From positions 342,124-406,123 of the forward strand of contig NZ_FWZX01000002.1 in the NCBI RefSeq assembly GCF_900177295.1: a stretch of 64,000 nt of DNA, given 5' to 3'. The notes under the pieces are model-generated. The model made no database searches. It saw only the letters and a program-made list of their open reading frames with translations, and was not told where the DNA came from. Position 1 is the first letter of the stretch. The number at the start of each line of letters is the position of its first letter. Source of the stretch: Tistlia consotensis USBA 355. GTDB taxonomy: Bacteria; Pseudomonadota; Alphaproteobacteria; Kiloniellales; DSM-21159. Of the stretch, positions 17,709 to 24,925 are shown in pieces. The position numbers and the translations under genes were made by a program.

Positions 17709-17998
17709 GCGGCGACCTGCTCCTCAGTTTCGGCGGCGGCGATCACAGCATCGACGACGCGTGCCGCGCTGTGCGGCAGATCAGGATTCCGCCGGTAGCG
17801 GACCCACTGGGCGTCGCGCCGGTCGACGACCAGCCCGGCCGCCTTGAGCACGGCCATGTGCCGCGACATGCGCGACTGGGTCGCGTCGAGCCGGGCCATC
17901 AGCTCGCAGACGCAGTGCTCGCCGCCGCTCCAGACCAGCCGCATGGCGGCCAGCCGGGTCGGTTCGGACAGGGCGGCGAGAACCTGCTGGACGGGCAT
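17705..17998 (-). CDS. ArsR-family metalloregulator
   Basis: 97 aa. A winged-helix repressor ([21 protein letters not shown] at the start) whose recognition region carries [10 protein letters not shown]. The C-x-C pair at residues ~32-34 is the classical As(III)/Sb(III) sensing site of ArsR. ATG 17998 is preceded by AGGGA eight bases upstream. It heads the arsR-permease-thioredoxin operon and probably represses it until metalloid binds. Confidence 0.92.
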   Translation of the reverse strand: MPVQQVLAALSEPTRLAAMRLVWSGGEHCVCELMARLDATQSRMSRHMAVLKAAGLVVDRRDAQWVRYRRNPDLPHSAARVVDAVIAAAETEEQVAA

Positions 17999-18064
17999 CT
18001 GTATATTCCCTAAAGCGCATATGCGGTCAAGCGCATAGATAGGATCGCAAGTGGACCGTGCCAA
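17999..18064 (-). promoter_or_regulatory. Candidate promoter/operator of the arsR-permease operon
   Basis: On the minus strand TTGGCA (18059-18064) and TATCTA (18036-18041) are 17 bp apart, a plausible sigma-70 promoter. Directly downstream lie two GCGCAT units at 18015-18020 and 18031-18036 and a CATATG core, suitable as an ArsR operator blocking the start of transcription. Positions are assigned by eye. Confidence 0.45.
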
Positions 18065-18185
18065 GGAGATTCCTCCAGGTTCGCTCCGACTGCGCGCCCG
18101 CGGGCGGCAACGAAGGCTGGATCGGCGGACCGGCCCGTGGCAGCAAGGCGGGCGGAGGCGGCAGGGCAGAGCAGGAGGCGGCGCG

Positions 18186-19085
18186 ATGAAGGAGCTCGGC
18201 CCGGCGCCGCTGATGGCGGGCTTCCGGCTCCGCGACGTCGCGGTCGGCGGCGGCATCACGATCCGCGCGGCGACGGCGGGCAGCGGGCCGGCGCTGCTGC
18301 TGCTTCACGGCCATCCCCAGACCCACGTCACCTGGCGCAAGATCGCGCCGGCGCTCGCCGGGCGCTTCAGCGTCGTCGCTGCCGACCTGCGCGGCTACGG
18401 CGACAGCAGCAAGCCGGCCGGCGGCGGCGACCACGCGGCCTACTCGAAGCGCGCCATGGCGGCCGACCAGATCGCGCTGATGCGGGCGCTCGGCCACGAG
18501 CGCTTCGCCGTCGTCGGCCACGACCGCGGCGGCCGGGTCGCGCACCGGATGGCGCTCGATCACCCCGGCGCGGTCGAGCGGCTGGCGGTCTTCGACATCG
18601 CGCCGACCGCGACGATGTACGCCCGCACCGACCGGGCCTTCGCGACCCGCTATTTCTGGTGGTTCTTCCTGATCCAGCCGGCGCCGTTGCCGGAGCGGAT
18701 GATCGATGCGGACCGGGCCTGGTACCTCAGGCGCCACATCGACAACCAGCTGAAGACCCCCGGCGCCACCGAGCCCGAGGCCTTCGCCGAGTACCTGCGC
18801 TGCTACGACGACCCGGCGACGGTCCACGCGATCTGCGAGGACTACCGCGCGGCCGCCTCCATCGACCTGGAGCACGACGCGGCCGACGCCGGGGCCAAGG
18901 TCGAGGCGCCGCTGCTGGCGCTCTGGGGCGGCAGGGGGACGGTCGGCGCGCTCTACGACGTGCCGGAGACCTGGCGGGAGAAGGCGCGGGACGTCCGGGG
19001 CCGGGCGCTCGACTGCGGCCACTGCCTGCAGGAGGAGCGGCCGGACGAGGTGCTGGAAGAGCTGCTCGGGTTCCTCAACCGATAG
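18186..19085 (+). CDS. Alpha/beta hydrolase, haloacetate-dehalogenase-like
   Basis: 299 aa. HGHPQTHVTWRKIAP, DLRGYGDSSKP and the nucleophile motif GHDRGGRVAHR (Asp, not Ser) place it with fluoroacetate/haloacetate dehalogenases and epoxide hydrolases. The D-R-x-x-R pattern matches the carboxylate-binding arginines of fluoroacetate dehalogenase. The catalytic histidine is in DCGHCLQEE. The cap has YFWWFFLIQPAPLPE, where characterised dehalogenases read YWHWYFLQQPAP, so the halide-binding His is replaced by Trp while the adjacent Trp is kept. Substrate scope is therefore open. ATG 18186 gives the family length. The 3' end overlaps the convergent LysR by 11 bp. Confidence 0.85.
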   Translation: MKELGPAPLMAGFRLRDVAVGGGITIRAATAGSGPALLLLHGHPQTHVTWRKIAPALAGRFSVVAADLRGYGDSSKPAGGGDHAAYSKRAMAADQIALMRALGHERFAVVGHDRGGRVAHRMALDHPGAVERLAVFDIAPTATMYARTDRAFATRYFWWFFLIQPAPLPERMIDADRAWYLRRHIDNQLKTPGATEPEAFAEYLRCYDDPATVHAICEDYRAAASIDLEHDAADAGAKVEAPLLALWGGRGTVGALYDVPETWREKARDVRGRALDCGHCLQEERPDEVLEELLGFLNR

Positions 19086-19965
19086 CGGGGCCGCTCAGCG
19101 CGTCGGCGACGAAGTCGGCGAAGGCGCGGGCCTTGGCGCTCGCCAGCCGGCCGCCCGGGAAGACCGCCCAGAGGTCGAGCGCCGGCAGGGACCAGTCGGG
19201 CAGCAGCCGCCGGACCGCGCCGCTCCCCAGCTCCGGCGCGAACATCCAGTCCGAAGCGACCGCGAGGCCCAGGCCGGCCAGCACGGCGGCGCGCACCCCC
19301 TCGGCGGCGCTGACCTCGAGCCGCGGGCGCATCGCGACCGAGGCCTCCGTGCCGTCGCGCCGGAAGGCCCAGGTCCGCCCCTCGCGGCTGTAGACGACGG
19401 CCGCGTGGTCGGCGAGCTCGGCCGGGCTGAGCGGCTCGCCGGCCCTTGCGAGGTAGCCCGCGCTCGCGACCAGCGAATGGCCGCCGACGGCGAGCTTGCG
19501 GGCGACCGCCGTCGAGTCCGGCAGCCGACCCATGCGCAGCGAGACGTCGATGCCCTCCTCGACCAGGTCGATCATCCGGTCGTCGAGGATCACCTCCATC
19601 TCCAGGGCGGGGTGGCGCTCGAGGAAGGCCGGCAGCCGCGGGATCACGTGCATCCGAGCGAAGGTCGTCGCGGCCGAGACGCGCAGACGGCCCGACAGGC
19701 CGGCGCCCTCGCCGCGCGCCGCCAGCTCGGCCTCCTCGGCCTCCTCGAGGGCGCGCCGCGCCCGCTCGCAGAAGCGCTGGCCGGCCTCGGTCGTGGCCAG
19801 GCCGTGGGTCGAGCGCAGCAGCAGGCGCACGCCGAGCCGGGCCTCCAGCTGTGCCACGCTCTTCGACACCGCCGGCTGGCCGACGCCGAGCTGCCGGGCG
19901 GCCGCGGAGAAGGAGCCGGTCTCGGCGACCCTGAGGAAGGTCGCCATCGCCTGGAAGCGGTCCAT
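19075..19965 (-). CDS. LysR-family transcriptional regulator
   Basis: 296 aa from ATG 19965 (MDRFQAMATFLRVAETGSFS). Winged HTH at residues 1-60 (AAARQLGVGQPAVSKSVAQLE), then the effector domain. This start matches the compact LysR N-terminus; an upstream ATG at 20013 adds 16 unlike residues. It is divergent from the peroxiredoxin gene at 20131 with a 165-bp gap and is the likely regulator of it, perhaps in response to oxidants (inference). Confidence 0.92.
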   Translation of the reverse strand: MDRFQAMATFLRVAETGSFSAAARQLGVGQPAVSKSVAQLEARLGVRLLLRSTHGLATTEAGQRFCERARRALEEAEEAELAARGEGAGLSGRLRVSAATTFARMHVIPRLPAFLERHPALEMEVILDDRMIDLVEEGIDVSLRMGRLPDSTAVARKLAVGGHSLVASAGYLARAGEPLSPAELADHAAVVYSREGRTWAFRRDGTEASVAMRPRLEVSAAEGVRAAVLAGLGLAVASDWMFAPELGSGAVRRLLPDWSLPALDLWAVFPGGRLASAKARAFADFVADALSGPAIG

Positions 19966-20130
19966 GGGCTGCTCCTTGTCCCCGGTCGTCGTGGAATGAG
20001 AGATGCCCGCCATCGGCCCATCTCATTCCCATGGAGAATAGGCGATAGTCGCCCACGCCGGCTACAGCCGCACCGCCGATCGGCGCACCTCCTGGCCAGG
20101 GCAGAGGCCCGCAACCAGAGGAGACCGACG

Positions 20131-20805
20131 ATGACCCTTCAAGCCAGGCTGGACGCCTTCAAGGCCGACTTCGAGGCCGGCAAGCCGCCCTACAACGTGC
20201 CGCCCGCGGTGATCGAGACGATGCACCGGGCGACCGCGGAGCTGATCGCCTCGGGCGCCGCCGGGCGCGCGCTGAAGGCCGGCGACCGGGCGCCCGCCTT
20301 CACCCTGCCCGATCCGGACGGCAGGCCGGTCTCCTCGGCGGCGCTGCTCGCCGAAGGGCCGCTGGTCGTCAGCTTCTACCGCGGCGTCTGGTGCCCCTAC
20401 TGCAACATGGAGCTGCAGGCGCTGCAGGCGGCGCTGCCGGCCTTCGAGGCAGTCGGGGCGAAACTCCTCGCGATCTCGCCGCAGAGCGCCCCCAACAGCC
20501 GCAAGTCGGCGCGCCAGAACGGCCTGGCCTTCCCGATCCTGTCGGACGCGGGCAACGAGGTCGCCGCGGCCTTCGGCCTGCGCTTCCGGCTGCCGGACTA
20601 CCTGGTCGAGCTCTACAAGTCCCTGAAGAACGACCTGCCGGCCTTCAACGGCGACGACAGCTGGACGCTGCCGATGCCGGGACGCTTCGTGATCGATCGG
20701 GACGGCACGATCCTCTACGCCGAGGTCAACCCCGACTACACCCGGCGGCCGGAGCCCGAGGAGCTGCTGCCGGCGATCCGCCGGGCGGCCGAGGCGGCCG
20801 CCTGA
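20131..20805 (+). CDS. AhpC/TSA-type peroxiredoxin-like protein
   Basis: 224 aa. An N-terminal helical extension of ~55 residues precedes a thioredoxin-fold peroxiredoxin domain: APAFTLPDPDGRPV, then SFYRGVWCPYCNMELQAL with C-P-Y-C near residues 90-93, and PGRFVIDRDGTI. It probably reduces peroxides in the cytoplasm with an intramolecular disulfide. ATG 20131 is preceded by AGAGGAGA. The LysR gene transcribed the other way likely controls it. Confidence 0.9.
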   Translation: MTLQARLDAFKADFEAGKPPYNVPPAVIETMHRATAELIASGAAGRALKAGDRAPAFTLPDPDGRPVSSAALLAEGPLVVSFYRGVWCPYCNMELQALQAALPAFEAVGAKLLAISPQSAPNSRKSARQNGLAFPILSDAGNEVAAAFGLRFRLPDYLVELYKSLKNDLPAFNGDDSWTLPMPGRFVIDRDGTILYAEVNPDYTRRPEPEELLPAIRRAAEAAA

Positions 20806-20917
20806 CCCGACGCCCGGGGCGGCCGCCCGCCGCGGCGGCAGCCCCGGGCGGTCTGGTGCCGCACGGCGCTCTCGTCTATCCTGGAACAATTGAGGAACGA
20901 CGATCGGAGCGGCGGCC

Positions 20918-22192
20918 ATGGCGAAACGGGCGGGCAGCGCCGACCTGCCCCTGCACGGCGGGCGGGTGCCGCGCTGGCTGGGCGAGCGCATGACCCGGCT
21001 CGGCACGGTGATGGTCGAGGCGATCGTGCTGGAGTACGGCCGCGACGAGCTGCTGCGCCGCCTGGCCCATCCCTTCTGGTTCCAGTCCTTCGGCGCGGTG
21101 ATGGGCATGGACTGGCACTCCTCCGGCATCACCACCTCGGTGCTCGGCGCGCTCAAGCGCGGCCTCGCGCCGAAGGCCGGCGAGCTCGGCCTTCATGTCT
21201 GCGGCGGCCGCGGCAAGCACTCCCGCGCGACGCCGGCGGAGCTGGCCGCCGTCGGCGAGCGGGTCGGGCTCGACGGCGCGGCCCTGGCCCGGGCCAGCCG
21301 CCTGGTCGCCAAGGTCGACAGCGCTGCCGTGCAGGACGGCTTCGAGCTCTACCTGCACGGCTTCGTCGTGACCGACGAGGGCCGGTGGGTCGTGGTCCAG
21401 CAGGGCATGAACGGCGAGCGCCGCCAGGCGCGGCGCTACCACTGGCTCTCGGAGGGGCTGACCTCCTTCGTCGACCAGCCGCACGCCGCCATCGAGGGGC
21501 GCGGCCAGGGCACCATCGTCAACCTCGCCGACCGCCGCGCCGAGGCCTCCAGGCGCGGCCAGCTCGCCCTGCTCGGCGACCTCGGGCCCCAGGGCATCGT
21601 CCGCGAGCTGTCGCGGCTCGAGCCGGATGCGGCGCCCGCCGCGGCCGGGCCGCAGCCGCTGCTGCCGCACCTGGTGCTGCCCGACCGCCACGAGGTCCGG
21701 GCCGGCGACGTCGTCGCGCGGCGGCTGCACGGCGCCCTGGCCGCGGCGGCCGAGCAGGGCCCGAGGGACTTCGCTGAGCTGCTGCTGGTCCCGGGGATCG
21801 GCCGGCGCACCGTGCGCTCGCTGGCCCTGGTCGCCGAGGTGCTGCATGGCGCGCCCTGCCGCTTTTCCGACCCGGCGCGCTTCTCGCTGGCCCACGGCGG
21901 CAAGGACCGCCAGCCCTTCCCGGTGCCGACTGCGGTCTACGACCGCACGATCCGGGTCCTGAAGTCTGCGGTCGCGAACGCCAGGCTGGGCCGCGACGAG
22001 GAGCTCGGCGCGCTCAAGCGCCTCGACGACCAGGCCCGGCGCCTGGAGCGCAGCGCGACCGGCCCCTCGCTCGAGGCCTTCGTCGCCGGGGAGCGACGCC
22101 GGTCCCACGACTACGGCGGCCGCAGCGTCTTCGGCTGGGAGCCGGCGCCGGAGCGGGCCGCGGGGCAGATCAGCGAGCCGGTCCCGAGGTGA
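20918..22192 (+). CDS. DUF763 domain-containing protein
   Basis: 424 aa. It matches DUF763 at the N-terminus (ADLPLHGGRVPRWLGERM, GMDWHSSGITTSVLGALK, LHVCGGRGKHSR) and in HGFVVTDEGRWVVVQQGMN. A helix-hairpin-helix is visible at ~288-310 (ELLLVPGIGRRTVRSLALVAE), implying nucleic-acid contact. DUF763 proteins are widespread but uncharacterised; a DNA-repair or nuclease role is plausible only from the HhH. Soluble. ATG 20918 is downstream of a GAGCGGCGG purine run. Confidence 0.85.
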   Translation: MAKRAGSADLPLHGGRVPRWLGERMTRLGTVMVEAIVLEYGRDELLRRLAHPFWFQSFGAVMGMDWHSSGITTSVLGALKRGLAPKAGELGLHVCGGRGKHSRATPAELAAVGERVGLDGAALARASRLVAKVDSAAVQDGFELYLHGFVVTDEGRWVVVQQGMNGERRQARRYHWLSEGLTSFVDQPHAAIEGRGQGTIVNLADRRAEASRRGQLALLGDLGPQGIVRELSRLEPDAAPAAAGPQPLLPHLVLPDRHEVRAGDVVARRLHGALAAAAEQGPRDFAELLLVPGIGRRTVRSLALVAEVLHGAPCRFSDPARFSLAHGGKDRQPFPVPTAVYDRTIRVLKSAVANARLGRDEELGALKRLDDQARRLERSATGPSLEAFVAGERRRSHDYGGRSVFGWEPAPERAAGQISEPVPR

Positions 22193-22269
22193 GCGTGGAC
22201 CGAGGCACCAACGTGACCTCCGGCTCGCTCGATGGTAGGATGGATCCGAATTGGCGTCGGAATGGAACC

Positions 22270-22506
22270 ATGCCCGTCAATCTCTCGATCAAGAACGCGC
22301 CCGACGATGTCGTGTTGCGCCTGAAACGGCGGGCCGAGCGGCACCATCGGTCCCTGCAGGGCGAACTGCTGGCGATCATCGAAGCTGCTGTCCGCGAGGA
22401 TCGGCCGGCGACACCTGCCGAAGTCCTGGCGGAGGTCCGCCAACTCGGGTTGTCGACGCCGAGTGAGGCGGCAGAGGTGATCCGTGCCGATCGTGACGGA
22501 CGTTAG
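22270..22506 (+). CDS. vapB: VapB/FitA-type ribbon-helix-helix antitoxin
   Basis: 78 aa. MPVNLSIKNAPDDVVLRLKRRAERHHRSLQGEL (cited in part) is a ribbon-helix-helix DNA-binding domain of the FitA/Arc type, with a flexible C-terminus expected to wrap the toxin. The 23-bp overlap with the PIN-domain gene, or a 1-bp gap if the later toxin start is used, is the typical antitoxin-toxin layout. It probably autoregulates the pair. Confidence 0.9.
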   Translation: MPVNLSIKNAPDDVVLRLKRRAERHHRSLQGELLAIIEAAVREDRPATPAEVLAEVRQLGLSTPSEAAEVIRADRDGR

Positions 22507-22885
22507 GGTGGTCGATGCCTCGGCGCTGGCCGCCATCCTGTTCGGAGAGCCCGAGGGAGCCCGCGTCGCGGCGCTATTGGCGGACGCTCGCCTGGTGGCG
22601 CCGCACCTGCAAGCATTCGAACTCGCCAACGTCTGCGTCGTGAAATGCCTGCGTCACGCCGACCGGCGCGCAGCGATTCGCCGCGCCTTCGGCCTCCGCA
22701 CGCGACTTGCGATAGCGGAACTCGCGGTCGATCAGGCGGGCGTCGTCGACCTGGCGCTGGCCACCGGCCTCACGGCCTACGACGCCAGCTATCTGTGGCT
22801 CGTAAAGGAACTCGCGGCCCCTCTCGTGACGCTCGACCGAAAGCTCGAGCAGGCCGCCTTGGGTCTGGTGCCGCGCGCCGACTGA
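22484..22885 (+). CDS. vapC: VapC-type PIN-domain ribonuclease toxin
   Basis: Up to 133 aa. The four acidic PIN residues are in VVDASALAA, QAFELANV, TAYDASYLWL and LVTLDRKL. Start is GTG: either 22484, inside the antitoxin gene, or 22508 just after its stop, which gives the common VVDASAL N-terminus. VapC toxins cleave tRNA or rRNA and are neutralised by VapB. Intact catalytic site; no frame disruption. Confidence 0.9.
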   Translation: MPIVTDVRVVDASALAAILFGEPEGARVAALLADARLVAPHLQAFELANVCVVKCLRHADRRAAIRRAFGLRTRLAIAELAVDQAGVVDLALATGLTAYDASYLWLVKELAAPLVTLDRKLEQAALGLVPRAD

Positions 22886-22897
22886 AGCGGCGGGCGC

Positions 22898-23380
22898 TCA
22901 GTCTCCTGCGACCTCCGCGATCGTCCGCGCGATGGCGGCCATGACCCTGGCCCAGCCGCCGCTCATGGCGTCGAAGGCGAAGTCGTTGCCCGGCGAGCGG
23001 AAGCCGGCGTGGACCAGGCGCAGGCGCGTGCCGCCCTCGACGGCGGCCAGCGTCCAGGTCACGACGCTGTCGAGGCGCGAGCCGTAGCGGCCGTTGGTCG
23101 CCGAGCCGCCGACCCAGCTGTAGACCAGCCGCTCGTCCGGCACGACCTCCAGCACCTCGCAGTGCACCACGCCGTCCCAGTCGCCCATCGGCCTGGTCCG
23201 GAAGGTGAAGCGCCGGCCGACGACGGCCTCGAAGTCGTTGGGCATCAGCCAGCGGGCGATCAGCCCGGCCTCGGTCAGGGCCTTCCAGACCAGCGCGGGC
23301 GGGTGCGGCAGGACCTCCTCGACGACGATCTCGCGAGTCCGCGGCTCGCAGGTCTCCGGGGGGCGGACCCCAGCGCTCAA
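22898..23380 (-). CDS. SRPBCC/AHSA1 domain protein
   Basis: 160 aa. REIVVEEVLPHPPALVWKALTE, RWLMPNDF and the C-terminal GGWARVMAAIARTI define the START-like hydrophobic-pocket fold. The only start that fits is TTG 23380 in a TTGA overlap with the stop of the upstream ArsR gene, so translation is coupled. ArsR-SRPBCC pairs are common; the SRPBCC protein binds or modifies a small hydrophobic ligand, but which one is not known. Confidence 0.85.
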   Translation of the reverse strand: MSAGVRPPETCEPRTREIVVEEVLPHPPALVWKALTEAGLIARWLMPNDFEAVVGRRFTFRTRPMGDWDGVVHCEVLEVVPDERLVYSWVGGSATNGRYGSRLDSVVTWTLAAVEGGTRLRLVHAGFRSPGNDFAFDAMSGGWARVMAAIARTIAEVAGD

Positions 23381-23706
23381 CGGTCGATCTCCTGCAGCAG
23401 CTCCCTCAGGCCGGCGAAGCGCTCGCGCCAGAAGGTCCCGTAGTGGCCGAGCCAGTCGACCAGCGGCGCCAGGCCCTGCGGCGCGGCGCGGTAGCGCACG
23501 CTGCGGCCCTGCCGCCGCTCGGCGACCAGGCCGGCTTCCCTCAGGCTGCGCAGATGCTGGGAGACCGCCGGCTGCGAGACGCCGCTGCCGCGCGTCAGCT
23601 CGGCGACCGTGATCTCCTCGGCTGCGACGATGCGCTCGAAGACCGCCCGCCGGGTCGGATCGGCGAGGCTGCGCATCACGGTACCCACGTCCGCTGTCGG
23701 AAGCAT
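23377..23706 (-). CDS. ArsR-family winged-helix regulator
   Basis: 109 aa from ATG 23706 (MLPTADVGTVMRSLADPTRRAVFERI). The HTH is GVSQPAVSQHLRSLREAGLV and the wing is RRQGRSVRYRA. It lacks the metal-binding C-x-C of metalloregulators, so a non-metal signal is likely. It heads the ArsR-SRPBCC pair. A TTG six bases upstream is an alternative start. The IS1595 element begins 39 bp upstream, at the edge of its promoter. Confidence 0.9.
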   Translation of the reverse strand: MLPTADVGTVMRSLADPTRRAVFERIVAAEEITVAELTRGSGVSQPAVSQHLRSLREAGLVAERRQGRSVRYRAAPQGLAPLVDWLGHYGTFWRERFAGLRELLQEIDR

Positions 23707-23710
23707 GACC

Positions 23711-23741
23711 AAGTATAGGCCGATACTTATTAATAAGTGAA
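23711..23741 (-). promoter_or_regulatory. Palindromic operator and promoter of the ArsR-SRPBCC pair
   Basis: AAGTAT (23711-23716) and ATACTT (23723-23728) form an inverted repeat with a 6-bp spacer, and ACTTATTAATAAGT (23725-23738) is a perfect 14-bp palindrome. On the minus strand TTCACT (23736-23741) and TATACT (23712-23717) are 18 bp apart, a possible promoter. Its -35 box overlaps the target duplication of the IS element, so the insertion leaves the promoter formally intact. Confidence 0.55.
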
Positions 23742-23744
23742 CGC
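23737..23744 (+). repeat. 8-bp target-site duplication, left
   Basis: GTGAACGC, repeated exactly at 25607-25614. Eight bases is the standard duplication for IS1595-family transposition. Confidence 0.9.
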
Positions 23745-23768
23745 CGCGACATTATACTTGACGTACCC
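23745..23768 (+). repeat. Terminal inverted repeat, left
   Basis: Left 24-bp end of the IS1595-family element. It matches the reverse complement of 25583-25606 except at positions 1, 6, 7, 16 and 17. Confidence 0.85.
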
Positions 23769-23808
23769 ACCTCGTGAGCCCACGTTGGGGTTACAAGGAG
23801 ATACGCCG

Positions 23809-24762
23809 ATGTCCGTGCTTTCTGCCCCTCACTTCCACGACGAGCAAGCGGCCTACGAGTTCGTAGAGGCGCGCGTCTGGCCGAACGGCCGGGTCTGCCC
23901 GCATTGCGGCGTTGTCGACCGCAGCGGCCCGCTGAAGGGCAAGAGCACCCGCATCGGCACCTACAAGTGCTATGCCTGCCGCAAGCCCTTCACCGTCAAG
24001 ATCGGCACCATCTTCGAGGCGAGCCACGTCAAGCTGCACCTGTGGCTTCAGGCGATCGCCCTGATGTGCGCCAGCAAAAAGGGCATCAGCAGCAATCAGC
24101 TCCACCGCACCCTGGGCGTGACTCTCAAGACCGCCTGGTTCATGTCGCACCGCATCCGCGAGGCCACGCGCGACGGCGATTTCTCGCCATTCGGCGGATC
24201 CGGCGGCGATGTCGAAGTCGACGAGACTTTCATCTGGCGTGATCCCGACGCGCGGCCGACCCCGAAGCACGCCCATGCGACTTGGGTCGAGAAGATCAAA
24301 GTGCTGTCGCTCGTCGACCGCGAGAGCGGCCGCGCACGCAGCTACGTCGTCGACAGCCTGAGCGCCAAGGATGTCCAGCCGATCCTGTCGGCCAACATCG
24401 CGAAGGAAGCGCGGCTGCTGACCGATGAAGCGCCCCGCTATATCAAGTTCGGCCGCCAGTTCGCGGCGCACGGCTCGGTCAATCACAAGAAAGACGAGTA
24501 CGTGTCGCGCGAAGACCCGACCATCCACACCAACACCATCGAAGGCTATTTCTCGGTGTTCAAGCGCGGAATGAAGGGCACCTATCAGCATTGCGCGAAG
24601 CGCCACATGCACCGCTATCTGGCCGAATTCGATTTCCGGTACAATCACCGCATCGCCAACGGCTACGACGATCAGGAACGCGCCGAGCGGGCGCTCAAGG
24701 GCGTCGTCGGCAAGCGGTTGACCTACCGAACGACTAACCGGGAAGTGAGCGCCAATGGCTAA
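23809..24762 (+). CDS. IS1595-family transposase
   Basis: 317 aa. The N-terminal zinc ribbon has CPHCG near residue 30 and CYAC near 60. The ISXO2-like catalytic domain follows, with DVEVDETFIW, RLLTDEAPRY and NTIEGYFSVFKRGMKGTYQH. ATG 23809 follows AAGGAG with good spacing. No frameshift or internal stop. It mobilises the element between its 24-bp ends. A 53-aa gene overlaps its last 8 bases. Confidence 0.95.
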   Translation: MSVLSAPHFHDEQAAYEFVEARVWPNGRVCPHCGVVDRSGPLKGKSTRIGTYKCYACRKPFTVKIGTIFEASHVKLHLWLQAIALMCASKKGISSNQLHRTLGVTLKTAWFMSHRIREATRDGDFSPFGGSGGDVEVDETFIWRDPDARPTPKHAHATWVEKIKVLSLVDRESGRARSYVVDSLSAKDVQPILSANIAKEARLLTDEAPRYIKFGRQFAAHGSVNHKKDEYVSREDPTIHTNTIEGYFSVFKRGMKGTYQHCAKRHMHRYLAEFDFRYNHRIANGYDDQERAERALKGVVGKRLTYRTTNREVSANG

Positions 24763-24916
24763 GCCGAAGCGCGAAGACGACAAGCCGAACAAGTCTCAGA
24801 AAGAGCGCTTCATCGAGACCGCCCGCGAGTTGGAAGTGGACGAGTCCGAGGAAGCGTTCGAGCGCGCATTCAAGAAAATCGTTCCATCTAAAATCAAAAA
24901 TCCAACCGCCGATTAA
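24755..24916 (+). CDS. Small passenger protein of the IS1595 element
   Basis: 53 aa, highly charged. It starts MAKPKREDDKPNKSQKERF, with IETARELEVDESEEAFERAF in the middle, and is helical throughout by appearance. It starts within the transposase stop region, so it is translationally coupled, and ends on a terminator hairpin. The same kind of short ORF is known to me behind related transposases, but I cannot cite a function. A transposition accessory factor is a reasonable guess. Confidence 0.75.
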   Translation: MAKPKREDDKPNKSQKERFIETARELEVDESEEAFERAFKKIVPSKIKNPTAD

Positions 24917-24925
24917 AAATCGGCG
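24907..24925. terminator. Bidirectional terminator between the IS passenger genes
   Basis: CGCCGATT and AATCGGCG form a perfect 8-bp stem around a 3-base loop, with A/T-rich flanks on both sides. The stops of the two convergent passenger genes (TAA at 24914-24916 plus; 24913-24915 minus) lie in the loop region. Confidence 0.75.

Noticed and set aside
16284-17798. A long plus-strand frame antisense to the ArsP-type operon
   Set aside because: Composition is Asp/His/Gln-rich as expected for antisense of membrane-protein codons; the opposite strand holds well-supported genes.
17999-18030. A TTGACC/AATATA promoter giving a leaderless arsR transcript
   Set aside because: It would place the start of transcription on the ATG, whereas a usable AGGGA ribosome site precedes that ATG; the upstream TTGGCA/TATCTA pair is preferred.
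17705-18259. A longer (184-aa) version of the ArsR protein
   Set aside because: The extra N-terminus is unlike ArsR and would cover the promoter; ATG 17998 with AGGGA gives the normal family start.
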